Below are positions 6,633 to 16,293 of a DNA stretch of 64,000 bases, piece after piece. This stretch comes from B75-G9 sp964564905 (GTDB lineage: Archaea > Hadarchaeota > Hadarchaeia > Hadarchaeales > Hadarchaeaceae). The notes under the pieces are model-generated. The model had not been told where the DNA came from, ran no database searches, and worked only from the letters and a program-made list of their open reading frames with translations. How positions within the stretch are numbered: position 1 is the first letter of the stretch; each line of letters begins with the position of its first letter. Location of the stretch: the NCBI GenBank assembly GCA_964564905.1, contig CAZMCI010000001.1, forward strand, positions 1 through 64,000. Reading direction: 5' to 3'. The translations under genes and the position numbers were made by a program.

Positions 6633-9302
6633 ATGAGGGGAAATTTCTGTTCGAGAAAAAAGGTGGGATTAGTTCTTCTAAGCATGACCCTGGCCCTCTT
6701 TTTGATGACGGGATCTAGCAAGCCGATCAGGGCTGTAGGAACTACACCGCCAAGATTATCGGAGAATTACGCTCTCGTGTGGGCGCACCTCGACAATGAC
6801 CTCAACAGAATCGACGATGTGATCGACCAGATCATGGAAAACAGAGAAATGGTCAAACACCGAAAGAACTCATTCGTCATCTCTGGAGAGGGAAAAAATA
6901 TCAGAGGTTCCCTCATCGTAAATTTTACCCGAAAGATAAACGAAAATGAGATGAAGACGTTTTTCGAGATAGCGGGTCAATCAAATGTATTCAAGTTCAA
7001 ACACATCAATGCTGTAAGTCTCAAAAACGTGGACCTGGACGTGATCGACAATTTGACCAAGCTTGATGGCATAGAGGTGATCGAGCTCCAGCATAGGGTA
7101 CGTGCTCTTTTGGACGTGAGCACCAAGGCCGTCAAGGCAAGGTCTTCCACCGAGTATTCAGGCGTCTGGGAAAAACTTGGGGTGGATGGCACCGGAGTGA
7201 ACATAGCAATACTCGACACGGGAGTAGACGATGAACACGAATCCCTGAACGGAAAGTACATCGCAGGTGTGGACTGTACCGGGCCGACCGACCTGGAGTT
7301 CAATCCCAACGATCAGAGTGCCTACGATGTATTTCATGGCACGCATGTCGCCGGTATCGCCATGGGAACCGGCGGAACCAGTGAAATTTACAGGGGAGTC
7401 GCCCCCGGGGCGGGACTTATAGACGTCAGGGTGCTCAACGAGAAAGGAGAAGGCACGACAGAATCAGTGATAAGGGGAATCGAGTGGTGTATCGCCAACA
7501 AGGACAAGTACAACATAAAGGTAATGTCCCTGAGTTTAGGATCCGATTCCAACAGCGATGGAAAAGATGCGCAATCCCGGGCGGTCAATGCTGCTGTGGA
7601 AGCAGGTATAGTGGTGGTGGTCGCCGCTGGAAACGACGGTGAAGAGGGATACATAAATTCTCCGGGAGCTGCCGATAACGCCATTACCGTCGGAGCGTTG
7701 TTCGATCACAACACGGTCAGCAGAAACGATGACACGGTCGCTTCTTACTCAAACAGGGGGCCTCGTCTAGACGATGGCGACTCTGATCCATACGACGAAC
7801 TTAAACCTGATGTGACAGCCCCGGGTACTTATATATGGTCTGCGAAAGGCAGCAACGGCATGACCTCAAACGAATATCATCAACTTTCAGGCACGAGCAT
7901 GGCCGCTCCCCACGTGGCCGGCATTGTCGCTTTGATGCTCCAAGCCAATCCAGATCTAACCCCTTCAGACGTCAAACAGATCCTGCACGAAACGGCCGAA
8001 AGCAGAGGACTGCCCTACGATCCTGGGCTCAGCGATAAGTACAATACGGGGTTTGGATGGGGGATCGTCGATGCATATGCTGCTGTCCAGAGGGCCCTCG
8101 GGGAAGCCGGAAACCCGGACTTTTCGATCTCAGCGGAAGATATCTCATTTTCGGATAACACACCCGTGCTCGGTCAACGAGTACTGGTGAAGATCACCGT
8201 CCATAACCTCGGAGACGTTGATGGAAGCTGTGATCTCGCGTTTTACCGGCAGGATATGAAGACCTCGTTTCTTGGAAAAGTCCGAGGGGTATTCGTCAAG
8301 GCAGGAGAAACCACCGATGTCAAATTTGCAGTCACACTACCCAAGCAAGGAGATTATACCGTACTCGTGAAGGTGGAGAACGCCAGTCCATTCGAGAACA
8401 ACTTATCAAACAACCAAGCCTCTGCAAGCATAGCGGTTGGAGCACGGCCGGATTCTCCGGATTTGACCCTCATAGAATATGACATATATTTCCGGGGGAG
8501 ACTCGCTGAAGTAGGCGTGCCGTTTCTCAGTTCCGGCGAAGTTATAAAATTAGATCTCTCAAAAAAAGATATCCCAGTTCCCCTCATCAGCGCGAAAAAA
8601 CGGTTGGTCATCGCAGCCAAGATTCACAACGTGGGGAACTCGGACGCTAATTGCGGGATCGGGATTTATGTGGACAATAAAATTCCAGAAAATCTGATAG
8701 AGAATTTTCATGAGATTTTTGTATTGGGGGCAAGCGACAACTGGATCTCGGTAACGTGGGAGATGCCCCCAGACATCGAGGGTGATCACCAGATCATCGT
8801 GGTGATCGAAAATGTCCCCACAGATGCCGACCCGACAAACAACGAGGCCAGCAGGCTTATTTCTTTTCCGACCACCATAACCACCGGCGATATCGCCGTG
8901 GCACCGAGCGACATAATGTTTTCGGATAATCTGCCGAGAGAGGGCGAGATCGTGGATGTCACGGTGACAGTCCACAACGTGGGAGTTATAGACGTGGAAA
9001 ACGTGAAGCTAGCATTGTACATCGACAATGTACCCACTGCTGTTGGAACCATACCTCTGATCGAACAGAACTCGGAGAACGTCACATCGATCCCATGGGT
9101 CGCCGAAGAAGGGTATCACGAGGTGGAGGTCCTCATCTCCATCGAAGGTATCAAGGAATCAAATTATGGGAACAACACTGCCTTTACCTACATCTCCGTG
9201 AATCCAAGCGATGTGATCCCAAAGATATTCGTGATAGCTTTATCTGTGGTTGTGGGAATCTCAGCGTTCGCAATATGGAGATATGGAAGAAAACACTCAT
9301 GA
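6633..9302 (+). CDS. cell-surface subtilisin-like serine protease with CARDB-type repeats
   Basis: 889 residues from ATG 6633, chosen because it starts a signal peptide (RKKVGLVLLSMTLALFLM). An I9-like propeptide follows. The S8 catalytic domain has Asp195 (AILDTGVDD), His235 (HGTHVAG) and Ser422 (GTSMAAPHVAG). After it come about three CARDB-like beta domains, each opening in the style of ISFSDNTP or IMFSDNLP and carrying VTVHNVG or ITVHNLG. The C-terminus is a single transmembrane helix (VFVIALSVVVGISAFAIW region) and a basic tail. It is probably anchored outside the membrane, degrading or processing exported proteins. It stands alone between top6A and the convergent AOR-HPS gene. Confidence 0.92.
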   Translation: MRGNFCSRKKVGLVLLSMTLALFLMTGSSKPIRAVGTTPPRLSENYALVWAHLDNDLNRIDDVIDQIMENREMVKHRKNSFVISGEGKNIRGSLIVNFTRKINENEMKTFFEIAGQSNVFKFKHINAVSLKNVDLDVIDNLTKLDGIEVIELQHRVRALLDVSTKAVKARSSTEYSGVWEKLGVDGTGVNIAILDTGVDDEHESLNGKYIAGVDCTGPTDLEFNPNDQSAYDVFHGTHVAGIAMGTGGTSEIYRGVAPGAGLIDVRVLNEKGEGTTESVIRGIEWCIANKDKYNIKVMSLSLGSDSNSDGKDAQSRAVNAAVEAGIVVVVAAGNDGEEGYINSPGAADNAITVGALFDHNTVSRNDDTVASYSNRGPRLDDGDSDPYDELKPDVTAPGTYIWSAKGSNGMTSNEYHQLSGTSMAAPHVAGIVALMLQANPDLTPSDVKQILHETAESRGLPYDPGLSDKYNTGFGWGIVDAYAAVQRALGEAGNPDFSISAEDISFSDNTPVLGQRVLVKITVHNLGDVDGSCDLAFYRQDMKTSFLGKVRGVFVKAGETTDVKFAVTLPKQGDYTVLVKVENASPFENNLSNNQASASIAVGARPDSPDLTLIEYDIYFRGRLAEVGVPFLSSGEVIKLDLSKKDIPVPLISAKKRLVIAAKIHNVGNSDANCGIGIYVDNKIPENLIENFHEIFVLGASDNWISVTWEMPPDIEGDHQIIVVIENVPTDADPTNNEASRLISFPTTITTGDIAVAPSDIMFSDNLPREGEIVDVTVTVHNVGVIDVENVKLALYIDNVPTAVGTIPLIEQNSENVTSIPWVAEEGYHEVEVLISIEGIKESNYGNNTAFTYISVNPSDVIPKIFVIALSVVVGISAFAIWRYGRKHS

Positions 9303-9355
9303 AACAGAGGAGCCGATGACATGATTCAATCTACGACCTCGGAAATCCTTGCTCC

Positions 9356-11815
9356 TTAGGCGGAATATTTCATCTCGGCGATAATTCTTTTCACCGTCTC
9401 CTTTGGATTCGCCGAGTTATAGATGGCGCTCCCGGCGATGCAGATATCAGCTCCAGCTCTGATGACATCTTTCGCCACGCCTTCTTTTATCCCGCCCGCG
9501 ACGGCAAGAGGGAACTGTCCGGCTCGTCTCTTGGCCTCCGAAATAAGTTGGGTTTGTTCGTATATCCCACGTCCTTTTTGCTGTTCGCTTATACCACGGT
9601 GCAGACAGAAGACCACCCGGGACTCATGCCCCCTCAACTCCTTGACGAGCTCTCCCATCACCTCGAGAGGATCCGGGCAATCGATAAAATCTATGAGAAC
9701 GGCCCTGTTCCACTGAGCCGCCTCGCTCACCGCCTCCATTACCTTCGTCCTTCCTCCGATGGCAAGCACGGCGGAGACGTCAGCGCCCGCCCTGAACGCT
9801 ATCCGAGCCTCTAGATTCCCGACATCCATCGTCTTCAGATCCGCCACGAGGATAGCTCCGGGAGCAGCTTTTCTGAGGGCCGGCAGGAGGACATCGACCC
9901 CATGTCTCTTCACCGACGGCGTCCCGGCCTCTATAATCCTAGCGCCGCCCGCGTACGCTTGCCGAGCCATCTTGGCGATGGTCTCCACATCCGCGTCCAT
10001 GTCAAGCGCGACCTGAAGTTGAGGAAATTCGATCCTCTCCAACGGACTCAACATTACTTCGATCCTTCTGGCCCGTTTTGGCCTCTTGAGCGGCGGTACC
10101 TTTGCTGGTATGCCCTTTCTGCTCCATCCTCTCTCCTTATAATACTCCCTGAGAAGCGGATTCAGTTTAACACCGAACTCCCGAGGTAGCCGATCGTGGG
10201 TGGAGTCAAATCCCTCGCGTACGTTGAAGAGTCTCTCCACCGTGTATATCCTCGATCCCACCTCACGCAGGTGTTGGTTGGTCCATTCCAGTCCAGTTAC
10301 CGCGGTCAGAATCCTCGCGATGTCATCAAGCTCATATTCTAGGGTTGTGAAGAGGGCAAGTCCGTGATACTTACATCCGATCATCGAATCGTAAATGGCG
10401 AAGGCATCCTGCATTTTTCGGACCAGCGAAGCCTTTCTGGTTTCGGTGCTTGGATCGACGAACTCGGGATTGCTCAGGATCTCAGGACCGATGGTATACG
10501 CCCGCAGGTGACATCCGCCGCGATTTGAGGTCGCATATGCCAACGCTATTCCCTTCGCCCCCCGCGGATCATAAGCCGGGAGCTCCAGCCCCTTGACATG
10601 AGGAGCAAGAACTTCCAAGTTGAGTTCACGGGCGGCGGCCGCCAGTCCTTTTGAGAACTTTGACCTTCCGCTGGCTATCTCGCGAACTAGCTTTTCTGCA
10701 TCGGCGAGATTTCCGACCTCACCCGCCGCCCTAGCAAAACCCAATATGGCACCAATGGAGATCGCATCAAGTCCCAGTTCATCGCATAACCGGTTTAGAG
10801 GGACTATCTCCCGTTCATAACTATAAAATCCGGAGTTCGGGCCCAACATGACCAAATTTTCGTATTCCGGACCTTTCCCTTCCCATCCATTGACCCTGAC
10901 CCAACGGCCACACGCGGTGGGACATGCAAAACATGCCGTACGTTTGACGAGATATCGCTCCCGTATGGTCTCTCCGGAGAACTGATCCACATCTTCAAAT
11001 GTCAGGCGGCGCCCAGAAAAATTCTCTGTCGGCAACATTCCGGCTGCTGTGATCCGGTGGACGAGCACAGCGGTGCCAAATCTGGCCAAGCTACCATCGA
11101 CACCAGTGACTGGATGGGTTTCTACCGTTCGTCTTATCTTTTCCAAAATTTTTTTGTACACGCTTTCATGCACGATATTTACTTTCCCCTCGGCCCGCAC
11201 GGCTACCGCCTTCAAGCGTTTGGAACCCATCACGGCCCCCATCCCACATCTTCCAGCCACACTTTCCCTGCCGGTACGAGCCCCCGCGCAGATGCATGCC
11301 ATGCGCGCCAAGTTTTCCCCAGCGGGCCCTATCGTAGCAACCCATGCGCCATCGTATCTGTCCACCAGCTCTCGTCTCGTCTCCGATGTGGTCTTACCCC
11401 ACAAGGAACTCGCGTTCTCGATCGAGACCTTATCGTGATCGATGACCAAGTAAACAGGATCGGACGCTCGGCCCTCGAATACGATGCCATCAAACCCAGC
11501 TCGTTTTAGATAAGCTCCAAATGAACCACCCATGAGGGAATCCGCAATCGTACCGGTAAGCGGTGATTTTGAACACACAGCCGTCCTACCGGCTCCGGGA
11601 AACATGGTTCCAGTGAGAGGACCGGTCATAAAGATAAGTTTGTTTTTCGGGCCAAGCGGATCTGTGCCAGGTTTGAGTTCATCGTAAAGAAGTTTAGCAG
11701 CGTAACCCCTGCCACCCAAGAAGTTATAGGCCGTCGTCATATCCGTTTTCTTCGTGGTGATAGAACCATTCGAGAGGTTCACCCTCAGCAACTTGCCGGT
11801 GTATCCGCCGATCAT
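9356..11815 (-). CDS. fusion: AOR-family tungsten oxidoreductase + hexulose-6-phosphate synthase
   Basis: 819 residues from ATG 11815 (GTG 11824 is an alternative). Residues 1-575 form a full-length aldehyde ferredoxin oxidoreductase: IGGYTGKLLRVNL, GAGRTAVCSKSPLTG and CGMGAVMGSKRLKA for the tungstopterin, with 4Fe-4S ligands at about Cys295, 298, 302 and 481. A basic, proline-containing linker (~570-595) joins hexulose-6-phosphate synthase at 600-819: LQVALDMD, VADLKTMD, CLHRGISEQQKG and VAGGIKEG, the usual phosphate- and Mg-binding strands of a D-arabino-3-hexulose-6-P synthase. HPS interconverts ribulose-5-P plus formaldehyde with hexulose-6-P; AOR enzymes oxidise aldehydes to acids with ferredoxin. 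Fusion suggests the aldehyde is formaldehyde. No stop or frameshift lies between the parts. Confidence 0.9.
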   Translation of the reverse strand: MIGGYTGKLLRVNLSNGSITTKKTDMTTAYNFLGGRGYAAKLLYDELKPGTDPLGPKNKLIFMTGPLTGTMFPGAGRTAVCSKSPLTGTIADSLMGGSFGAYLKRAGFDGIVFEGRASDPVYLVIDHDKVSIENASSLWGKTTSETRRELVDRYDGAWVATIGPAGENLARMACICAGARTGRESVAGRCGMGAVMGSKRLKAVAVRAEGKVNIVHESVYKKILEKIRRTVETHPVTGVDGSLARFGTAVLVHRITAAGMLPTENFSGRRLTFEDVDQFSGETIRERYLVKRTACFACPTACGRWVRVNGWEGKGPEYENLVMLGPNSGFYSYEREIVPLNRLCDELGLDAISIGAILGFARAAGEVGNLADAEKLVREIASGRSKFSKGLAAAARELNLEVLAPHVKGLELPAYDPRGAKGIALAYATSNRGGCHLRAYTIGPEILSNPEFVDPSTETRKASLVRKMQDAFAIYDSMIGCKYHGLALFTTLEYELDDIARILTAVTGLEWTNQHLREVGSRIYTVERLFNVREGFDSTHDRLPREFGVKLNPLLREYYKERGWSRKGIPAKVPPLKRPKRARRIEVMLSPLERIEFPQLQVALDMDADVETIAKMARQAYAGGARIIEAGTPSVKRHGVDVLLPALRKAAPGAILVADLKTMDVGNLEARIAFRAGADVSAVLAIGGRTKVMEAVSEAAQWNRAVLIDFIDCPDPLEVMGELVKELRGHESRVVFCLHRGISEQQKGRGIYEQTQLISEAKRRAGQFPLAVAGGIKEGVAKDVIRAGADICIAGSAIYNSANPKETVKRIIAEMKYSA

Positions 11816-11872
11816 GAAATCCACAACCTAATTAGCTCGGTTGATAAATAACCTATATGGGGCGAAAGCGGT

Positions 11873-12730
11873 TTGACAAAAACGGAAAAAATCACGGTCA
11901 CGACGATCCGTGAAATGAAGGATCGCGGCGAACGTGTGACGATGGTGTCTGCCTATGATTACATCATGGGATGCATGGTGGACAAATCTGAGATAGACAT
12001 CGTCCTAGTCGGAGACTCGCTCGGAAATGTGATACTGGGATATAAGGATACGCTCTCTGTCACCATGGATGAGATGATCCACCACACCAGAGCCGTATCC
12101 CGGGGGGTAAAACGTGCCCTGGTGGTTGGGGATCTTCCATTCATGTCCTATCAAGCAAGTGTTGAGGACGCTATCAGAAATGCGGGACGCTTTTTGAAAG
12201 AAGGCCACGCCGAGGCTGTTAAGGTAGAGGGGGGTCGCGGCATGATCCAAAAAATCGAGGCAATAATCCAGTCGGGGATACCTGTGATGGGACACTTGGG
12301 CTTAACCCCCCAGTGGTACCACCAGTTTGGAGGTTTTAAAGTCCGCGGAAAAACTAAATCAACTGCACAGATGATCCTTAAGGACGCGCAGAGGTTGGAA
12401 CGTGCGGGTGTCTTCAGCATAGTCCTCGAATGTATTCCCTGGCAGCTGGCAAAACTGATCACAGAAAAGGTCTCCGTGCCAACGATCGGGATAGGGGCCG
12501 GTCCGTACTGTGATGGACAAGTACTGGTTCTCCATGATCTTTTGGGTATAACTCCCCAAGTGCCAAAATTCGTCAAGCGTTACGCCAAACTTGATGAGAC
12601 GATTGTGCGGGCCCTCTCAGAATTCAAACGGGAGGTAAAATCAAATAAATTTCCAACCCTCGAACACAGTTACGATATGCCCCGTGAAGAAACGCAGAAG
12701 TTGCTCAGAGAATTTAGAAAAAGGCGATGA
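11873..12730 (+). CDS. panB: 3-methyl-2-oxobutanoate hydroxymethyltransferase
   Basis: 285 residues, normal length. It transfers a one-carbon hydroxymethyl unit to ketoisovalerate to make ketopantoate for CoA. Visible motifs are MVSAYDY, VLVGDSLGNV (metal-binding Asp), VGDLPFMSYQ, AVKVEGG, MGHLGLTPQ and IGIGAGPYCDGQVLV. The start is TTG at 11873, just after the divergent AOR-HPS gene with a ~57-nt intergenic region, so the two may share control sequences. Both neighbours handle formaldehyde-level carbon. Confidence 0.94.
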   Translation: MTKTEKITVTTIREMKDRGERVTMVSAYDYIMGCMVDKSEIDIVLVGDSLGNVILGYKDTLSVTMDEMIHHTRAVSRGVKRALVVGDLPFMSYQASVEDAIRNAGRFLKEGHAEAVKVEGGRGMIQKIEAIIQSGIPVMGHLGLTPQWYHQFGGFKVRGKTKSTAQMILKDAQRLERAGVFSIVLECIPWQLAKLITEKVSVPTIGIGAGPYCDGQVLVLHDLLGITPQVPKFVKRYAKLDETIVRALSEFKREVKSNKFPTLEHSYDMPREETQKLLREFRKRR

Positions 12731-12793
12731 ACCACAACACGCTTAAATATCCTGAAAAACAGGATAAAACGTCGAGAAAACGGAGGTGTAAAA

Positions 12794-12958
12794 ATGGCGT
12801 ATGTTGTGAAGTCTGCCGTGAGAGGGTTGATAAAAAACATGAGAGCTAGCGAGGATTTCTTCAAGGAACTTGACGCATTAATAGCGAAAACGTGCAAGCG
12901 AGCAGTGGAACGAGCAAAAGGCAACGGAAGAAAGACCCTGCGAGGCGTCGATATTTAA
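12794..12958 (+). CDS. 54-residue histone-fold-like basic protein
   Basis: ATG at 12794 with GAGGTG upstream. The sequence MAYVVKSAVRGLIKNM, then ASEDFFKELDALIAK and ERAKGNGRKTLRGVDI, predicts helix-loop-helix with the KTL...D end seen in archaeal histone folds and DUF1931-type proteins. It is shorter than a complete histone (about 66-70 residues): the region up to the long central helix and following strand is present but a final helix is missing. It may be a nucleoid-associated protein; the function is not established. It follows panB by 63 nt and is followed by a hairpin terminator. Confidence 0.65.
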   Translation: MAYVVKSAVRGLIKNMRASEDFFKELDALIAKTCKRAVERAKGNGRKTLRGVDI

Positions 12959-12970
12959 AAATTTGAGCTT

Positions 12971-13017
12971 CAGTGGTGGCGTCGCAAAAGCTACCACTGG
13001 TTTTATTTTTATTTTTC
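12971..13017 (+). terminator. hairpin plus T-tract between convergent genes
   Basis: The arms CAGTGGT (12971-12977) and ACCACTG (12993-12999) are followed by a T-rich run (13001-13016). It sits 13 nt after the 54-residue gene and before the convergent end of the debranching enzyme gene. Confidence 0.65.
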
Positions 13018-13035
13018 ACCTCCCTCATTAATCAG

Positions 13036-15216
13036 TTACTTTATGATCACTATATCCACATTTCCTCTTTTTCTGATGACGTTGAGTTCCACATCCTTTT
13101 TCTGGCGAGTCAAAACAACATCGACCGCACCGCTTCCCACCTTTAAATTTTTAAGCCTGACCTTTTGGAGAAACTCTGGAAGAACTGGATGATCAAAAAT
13201 CACCTTTGATTGTTCTCCTATCACGGAAAGTCCCATACACGCTTGGAGTATGAAAAACGGAGCTGCGGCTGCCCAGGACTGGGGAACACATGTTCCCGGG
13301 TAAAGGGTTGGGCCCTCGCCACGACGACGTTCGAATCCGCAAAATAACTCCGGTAGGCTGTGATTTTCCAAAAATAAACTAGCATCAAAAAGAGAGGTAA
13401 GGATTCTCAGGGCCAAGTCCTTGTATCCGTATCTTCCAAGTCCAAACGCCACCAGAGCATTGTCGTGGGGCCAGATCGAACCATTGTGGTAGGAGGTTGG
13501 ATTATATCTGACCTCCGATGTCGCCACGGTTCTCACGCCCCATCCTGAAAAGAAGATGTCATCCATCAGAAGAGACGAGATACGGCGCGCATGTTTAGGA
13601 GCGGCTATTCCGGAAAATAATGAATGTGCGGCGTTTGAGGTTCGAACTTTGCACGGACGTTTTTTTCCGTCAAGTGCTAACACGTACGTGGAGATATCGT
13701 CGCTCCAAAATGTTTTCTGAAACCTCTCCTTTAATGCAGCGGCCTGACGAGCAAGGGACCTCGCTTCTTTCATGTTCCCAAGCATGCGGGCTAACTCGGA
13801 GGCTCTGGATTTAGCGGCGTAAACGTACCCCTGAACCTCACATACCGCGATCGGTCCCTCAGCAATGACCCCATCCTCATAAAAAATCGAATCTGATGAA
13901 TCCTTCCATCCCTGATGTAAAAGACCGTTCGGGGAACGTCTGATGTATTCAACAAATCCATCACCGTCAAAGTCTCCATACTCATCTATCCATTTCAAAG
14001 CCATTTCGATGTTTGACCAAATTTTTTTGATGAGAGGTTTGTCCCCGGTGTACCGGTAGTATTCACCAGCGAGAAAAACGAAAAGAGGGGTGGAATCCAC
14101 GCTCCCGTAATAACGTCTGAATGGAACTTCCCCGGTTCTGGCCATTTCCCCCTTGCGAATCTCATGCAGGATCTTTCCAGGTTCAGCATCCTCGTTTGGA
14201 ATGACGTCGCTCGCCTGATTAGCAGCCAAGTAAAGCAATACGTCTCTACCTATGTAAGGGTCGATCCAAAGAAGCTCTAAAGCTGTTATTATACCATCCC
14301 TCCCAAAGGTGGTGTTAAACCATGGAATTCCACCGTAGGGATAGAATCCATGAGATGTTTTTGTAAGCATTATGTGAATATCCGCCAAGGAACGATTCAG
14401 CCAGTCGTTAAACTGTTCATTGGAGGTGTAAATCTCACACTCGCGGGCCTTTATTGATCTTAGAGTACTCCTCACTTTTCGCACGGCGTTTTCGTATGGC
14501 ACCACTCGTAGGGTTTTGTTCAGCTCACACGCCACGGTTATTAAAAAGGACGTTTCCTCCTTTGGTTGTAGCCTCACGTGGAAGTCCGCCCTAGAATCGA
14601 GTATACTATCTGGCTTCCAGGAGAACCTGATAACGGTTTTTCTGAATATCCCGTCCGCTCCCCTATAGGGAAACACGACCTTTCTTTTTTGCACAAGAGG
14701 TTTCAGTCTTTTCCCTTTTTTTCTCCGCTTCACACCCCTGACTTCAAACAAATCGGCAAAATCGCTACCGAAATACACTGAAAAGGGGACATCGACAGGA
14801 TAGAGTCCGTAGTTCCGAATCCCGAAACGTTCATAACAAATACCGTTATAAAGAAATTTGGAACGAAACACGTGAAGGCTTCCTTTGGGGACAACGATCG
14901 TATCTTTGAGGGTTATGTCTGGATTCGTGAGATCCACCGTGAGAAAAGCATTGTCTTCCTTTATCCCAGAACTCAAAAATAATGGTCGGAGGCCGTCAAA
15001 TGTGAAATTCAACCGTGACAAAAACCTGGTCCCCTCGTGGTAGATCCCACCATCACCTCCTGGCTGGATATCGCCAAACCGATCAAATATGGCAAAAGTC
15101 TCACCGTGCTTAAGCACGTGCTTGCTAATCCTCGGCTCTAGTGAGGTGATCTTGATGTAGTACTGATTTTTAAAGCTGATGGTGTCCTCCAAGAAACCAA
15201 GGCCCTCCCAAATCAT
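13036..15216 (-). CDS. amylo-alpha-1,6-glucosidase (glycogen debranching enzyme)
   Basis: 726 residues. The N-terminal beta-rich domain (GETFAIFDRFGDIQPGGDGG, RFLSRLNF) is typical of the bacterial/archaeal GDE N-domain. The C-terminal (alpha/alpha)6 GH133-like barrel has YGGIPWFNTTFGRDGI, PFRRYYGSVDSTPLFV, DGFVEYIRR, LHQGWKDSSDS and TSYHNGSIWPHDNALV, including the usual acidic catalytic positions. It should cleave alpha-1,6 branches of glycogen. Its start overlaps the stop of the GT4 gene by 4 nt, so the two are co-translated, probably as a storage-glucan module. Confidence 0.9.
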   Translation of the reverse strand: MIWEGLGFLEDTISFKNQYYIKITSLEPRISKHVLKHGETFAIFDRFGDIQPGGDGGIYHEGTRFLSRLNFTFDGLRPLFLSSGIKEDNAFLTVDLTNPDITLKDTIVVPKGSLHVFRSKFLYNGICYERFGIRNYGLYPVDVPFSVYFGSDFADLFEVRGVKRRKKGKRLKPLVQKRKVVFPYRGADGIFRKTVIRFSWKPDSILDSRADFHVRLQPKEETSFLITVACELNKTLRVVPYENAVRKVRSTLRSIKARECEIYTSNEQFNDWLNRSLADIHIMLTKTSHGFYPYGGIPWFNTTFGRDGIITALELLWIDPYIGRDVLLYLAANQASDVIPNEDAEPGKILHEIRKGEMARTGEVPFRRYYGSVDSTPLFVFLAGEYYRYTGDKPLIKKIWSNIEMALKWIDEYGDFDGDGFVEYIRRSPNGLLHQGWKDSSDSIFYEDGVIAEGPIAVCEVQGYVYAAKSRASELARMLGNMKEARSLARQAAALKERFQKTFWSDDISTYVLALDGKKRPCKVRTSNAAHSLFSGIAAPKHARRISSLLMDDIFFSGWGVRTVATSEVRYNPTSYHNGSIWPHDNALVAFGLGRYGYKDLALRILTSLFDASLFLENHSLPELFCGFERRRGEGPTLYPGTCVPQSWAAAAPFFILQACMGLSVIGEQSKVIFDHPVLPEFLQKVRLKNLKVGSGAVDVVLTRQKKDVELNVIRKRGNVDIVIIK

Positions 15217-16250
15217 CTTTTCCTGTTTTTCAAAACTCTGTCGTAGATCGTCAAATAATCTTTTGCCATTCTAGAAGCTGTAAATCTCTCCTCGAAAATC
15301 TCTCTGCATCTCTTCCGACTAAGGGTGTGAACCATCTTCACCGCCCGAACTGCATCTTCAAATCCTTCGACGATAAAACCGGTCTTACCTTCTTCCATTA
15401 CCTCCGGCACAGACCCTTTCCTGTATGCTATAACTGGTGTACCACATGCCATGGCCTCGATCATCACCAGTCCAAATGGCTCTGGCCAATCTATGGGAAA
15501 AAGAAGGGCGTAAGCATTTCTCAAGAATTCTTCTTTTTCTCCTTCTCCGATTTCCCCCAGGTATTCCACAAGAGGATCGTCCAGCATGGGTTCTATGACA
15601 TCCTCGAAATATTCCCGGTCAACCGCATCTACTTTGGCCGCTATCTTGATCTTCATTTTAACCTCTTTTGCTATTCTTATTGCTCGATCGACCCGTTTTT
15701 CCGGAGAGATACGACCCAGAAAAGCTAAGTACTCTCCAGGGTTTTCCTGAAAAGAGTATAAGTCCTTTGGAAGTCCATGATACACCGTTCCCTGCCAGTT
15801 CAACCACGGGAGAGGCTCACGCTGAGAATTTGAGATGGAAACCACTGGCATATCGGAGAACTCGCTGTAGAGGGGTACGAGATCTGGAATATCCAGCCTT
15901 CCATGTAGTGTAGTAACGACTGGAAGTTCTTTGTGTCTTCTTGAGAGAGGAAAGTGAAGATAATCTATATGGAAATGTATCACATCAAATTCATCTGCGC
16001 GTTGAAACACTTGCTCCAACATTAAAATGTAGTGGGCTAGCTGATCGACGCAGTGCTTATCCAATCTCAGAGAACGACGACATGGAGCTATCAGCCTAGC
16101 GTTGGTGATGGAATCCCCGCTGGCAAACAAAGTCACCTCATGACCCTGACGGACCAACTCTTCCGTAAGGTAAGATACCACGCGTTCCGTTCCACCATAA
16201 TACTTCGGTGGAACACTTTCATACAGTGGGGCGACCTGTGCAATCCTCAT
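15213..16250 (-). CDS. GT4-family glycosyltransferase
   Basis: 345 residues, GT-B fold. The N-domain opens MRIAQVAPLYESVPPKYYGG, with the Gly-rich acceptor loop YYGGTERVVSYL. The C-domain has FLGRISPEKRVDRAI (donor phosphate site) and PFGLVMIEAMACGTPVIAY, the E-x7-E retaining motif of GT4. The donor is likely a nucleotide sugar; the product is not decidable from sequence. Its pairing with the debranching enzyme suggests glucan or compatible-solute metabolism. It begins 44 nt after the convergently oriented upstream region of aIF5A, on the same strand. Confidence 0.88.
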   Translation of the reverse strand: MRIAQVAPLYESVPPKYYGGTERVVSYLTEELVRQGHEVTLFASGDSITNARLIAPCRRSLRLDKHCVDQLAHYILMLEQVFQRADEFDVIHFHIDYLHFPLSRRHKELPVVTTLHGRLDIPDLVPLYSEFSDMPVVSISNSQREPLPWLNWQGTVYHGLPKDLYSFQENPGEYLAFLGRISPEKRVDRAIRIAKEVKMKIKIAAKVDAVDREYFEDVIEPMLDDPLVEYLGEIGEGEKEEFLRNAYALLFPIDWPEPFGLVMIEAMACGTPVIAYRKGSVPEVMEEGKTGFIVEGFEDAVRAVKMVHTLSRKRCREIFEERFTASRMAKDYLTIYDRVLKNRKR

Positions 16251-16293
16251 GGTTCATCCCCCCTGTATAACTCATCATAATTAAACTGGTATT

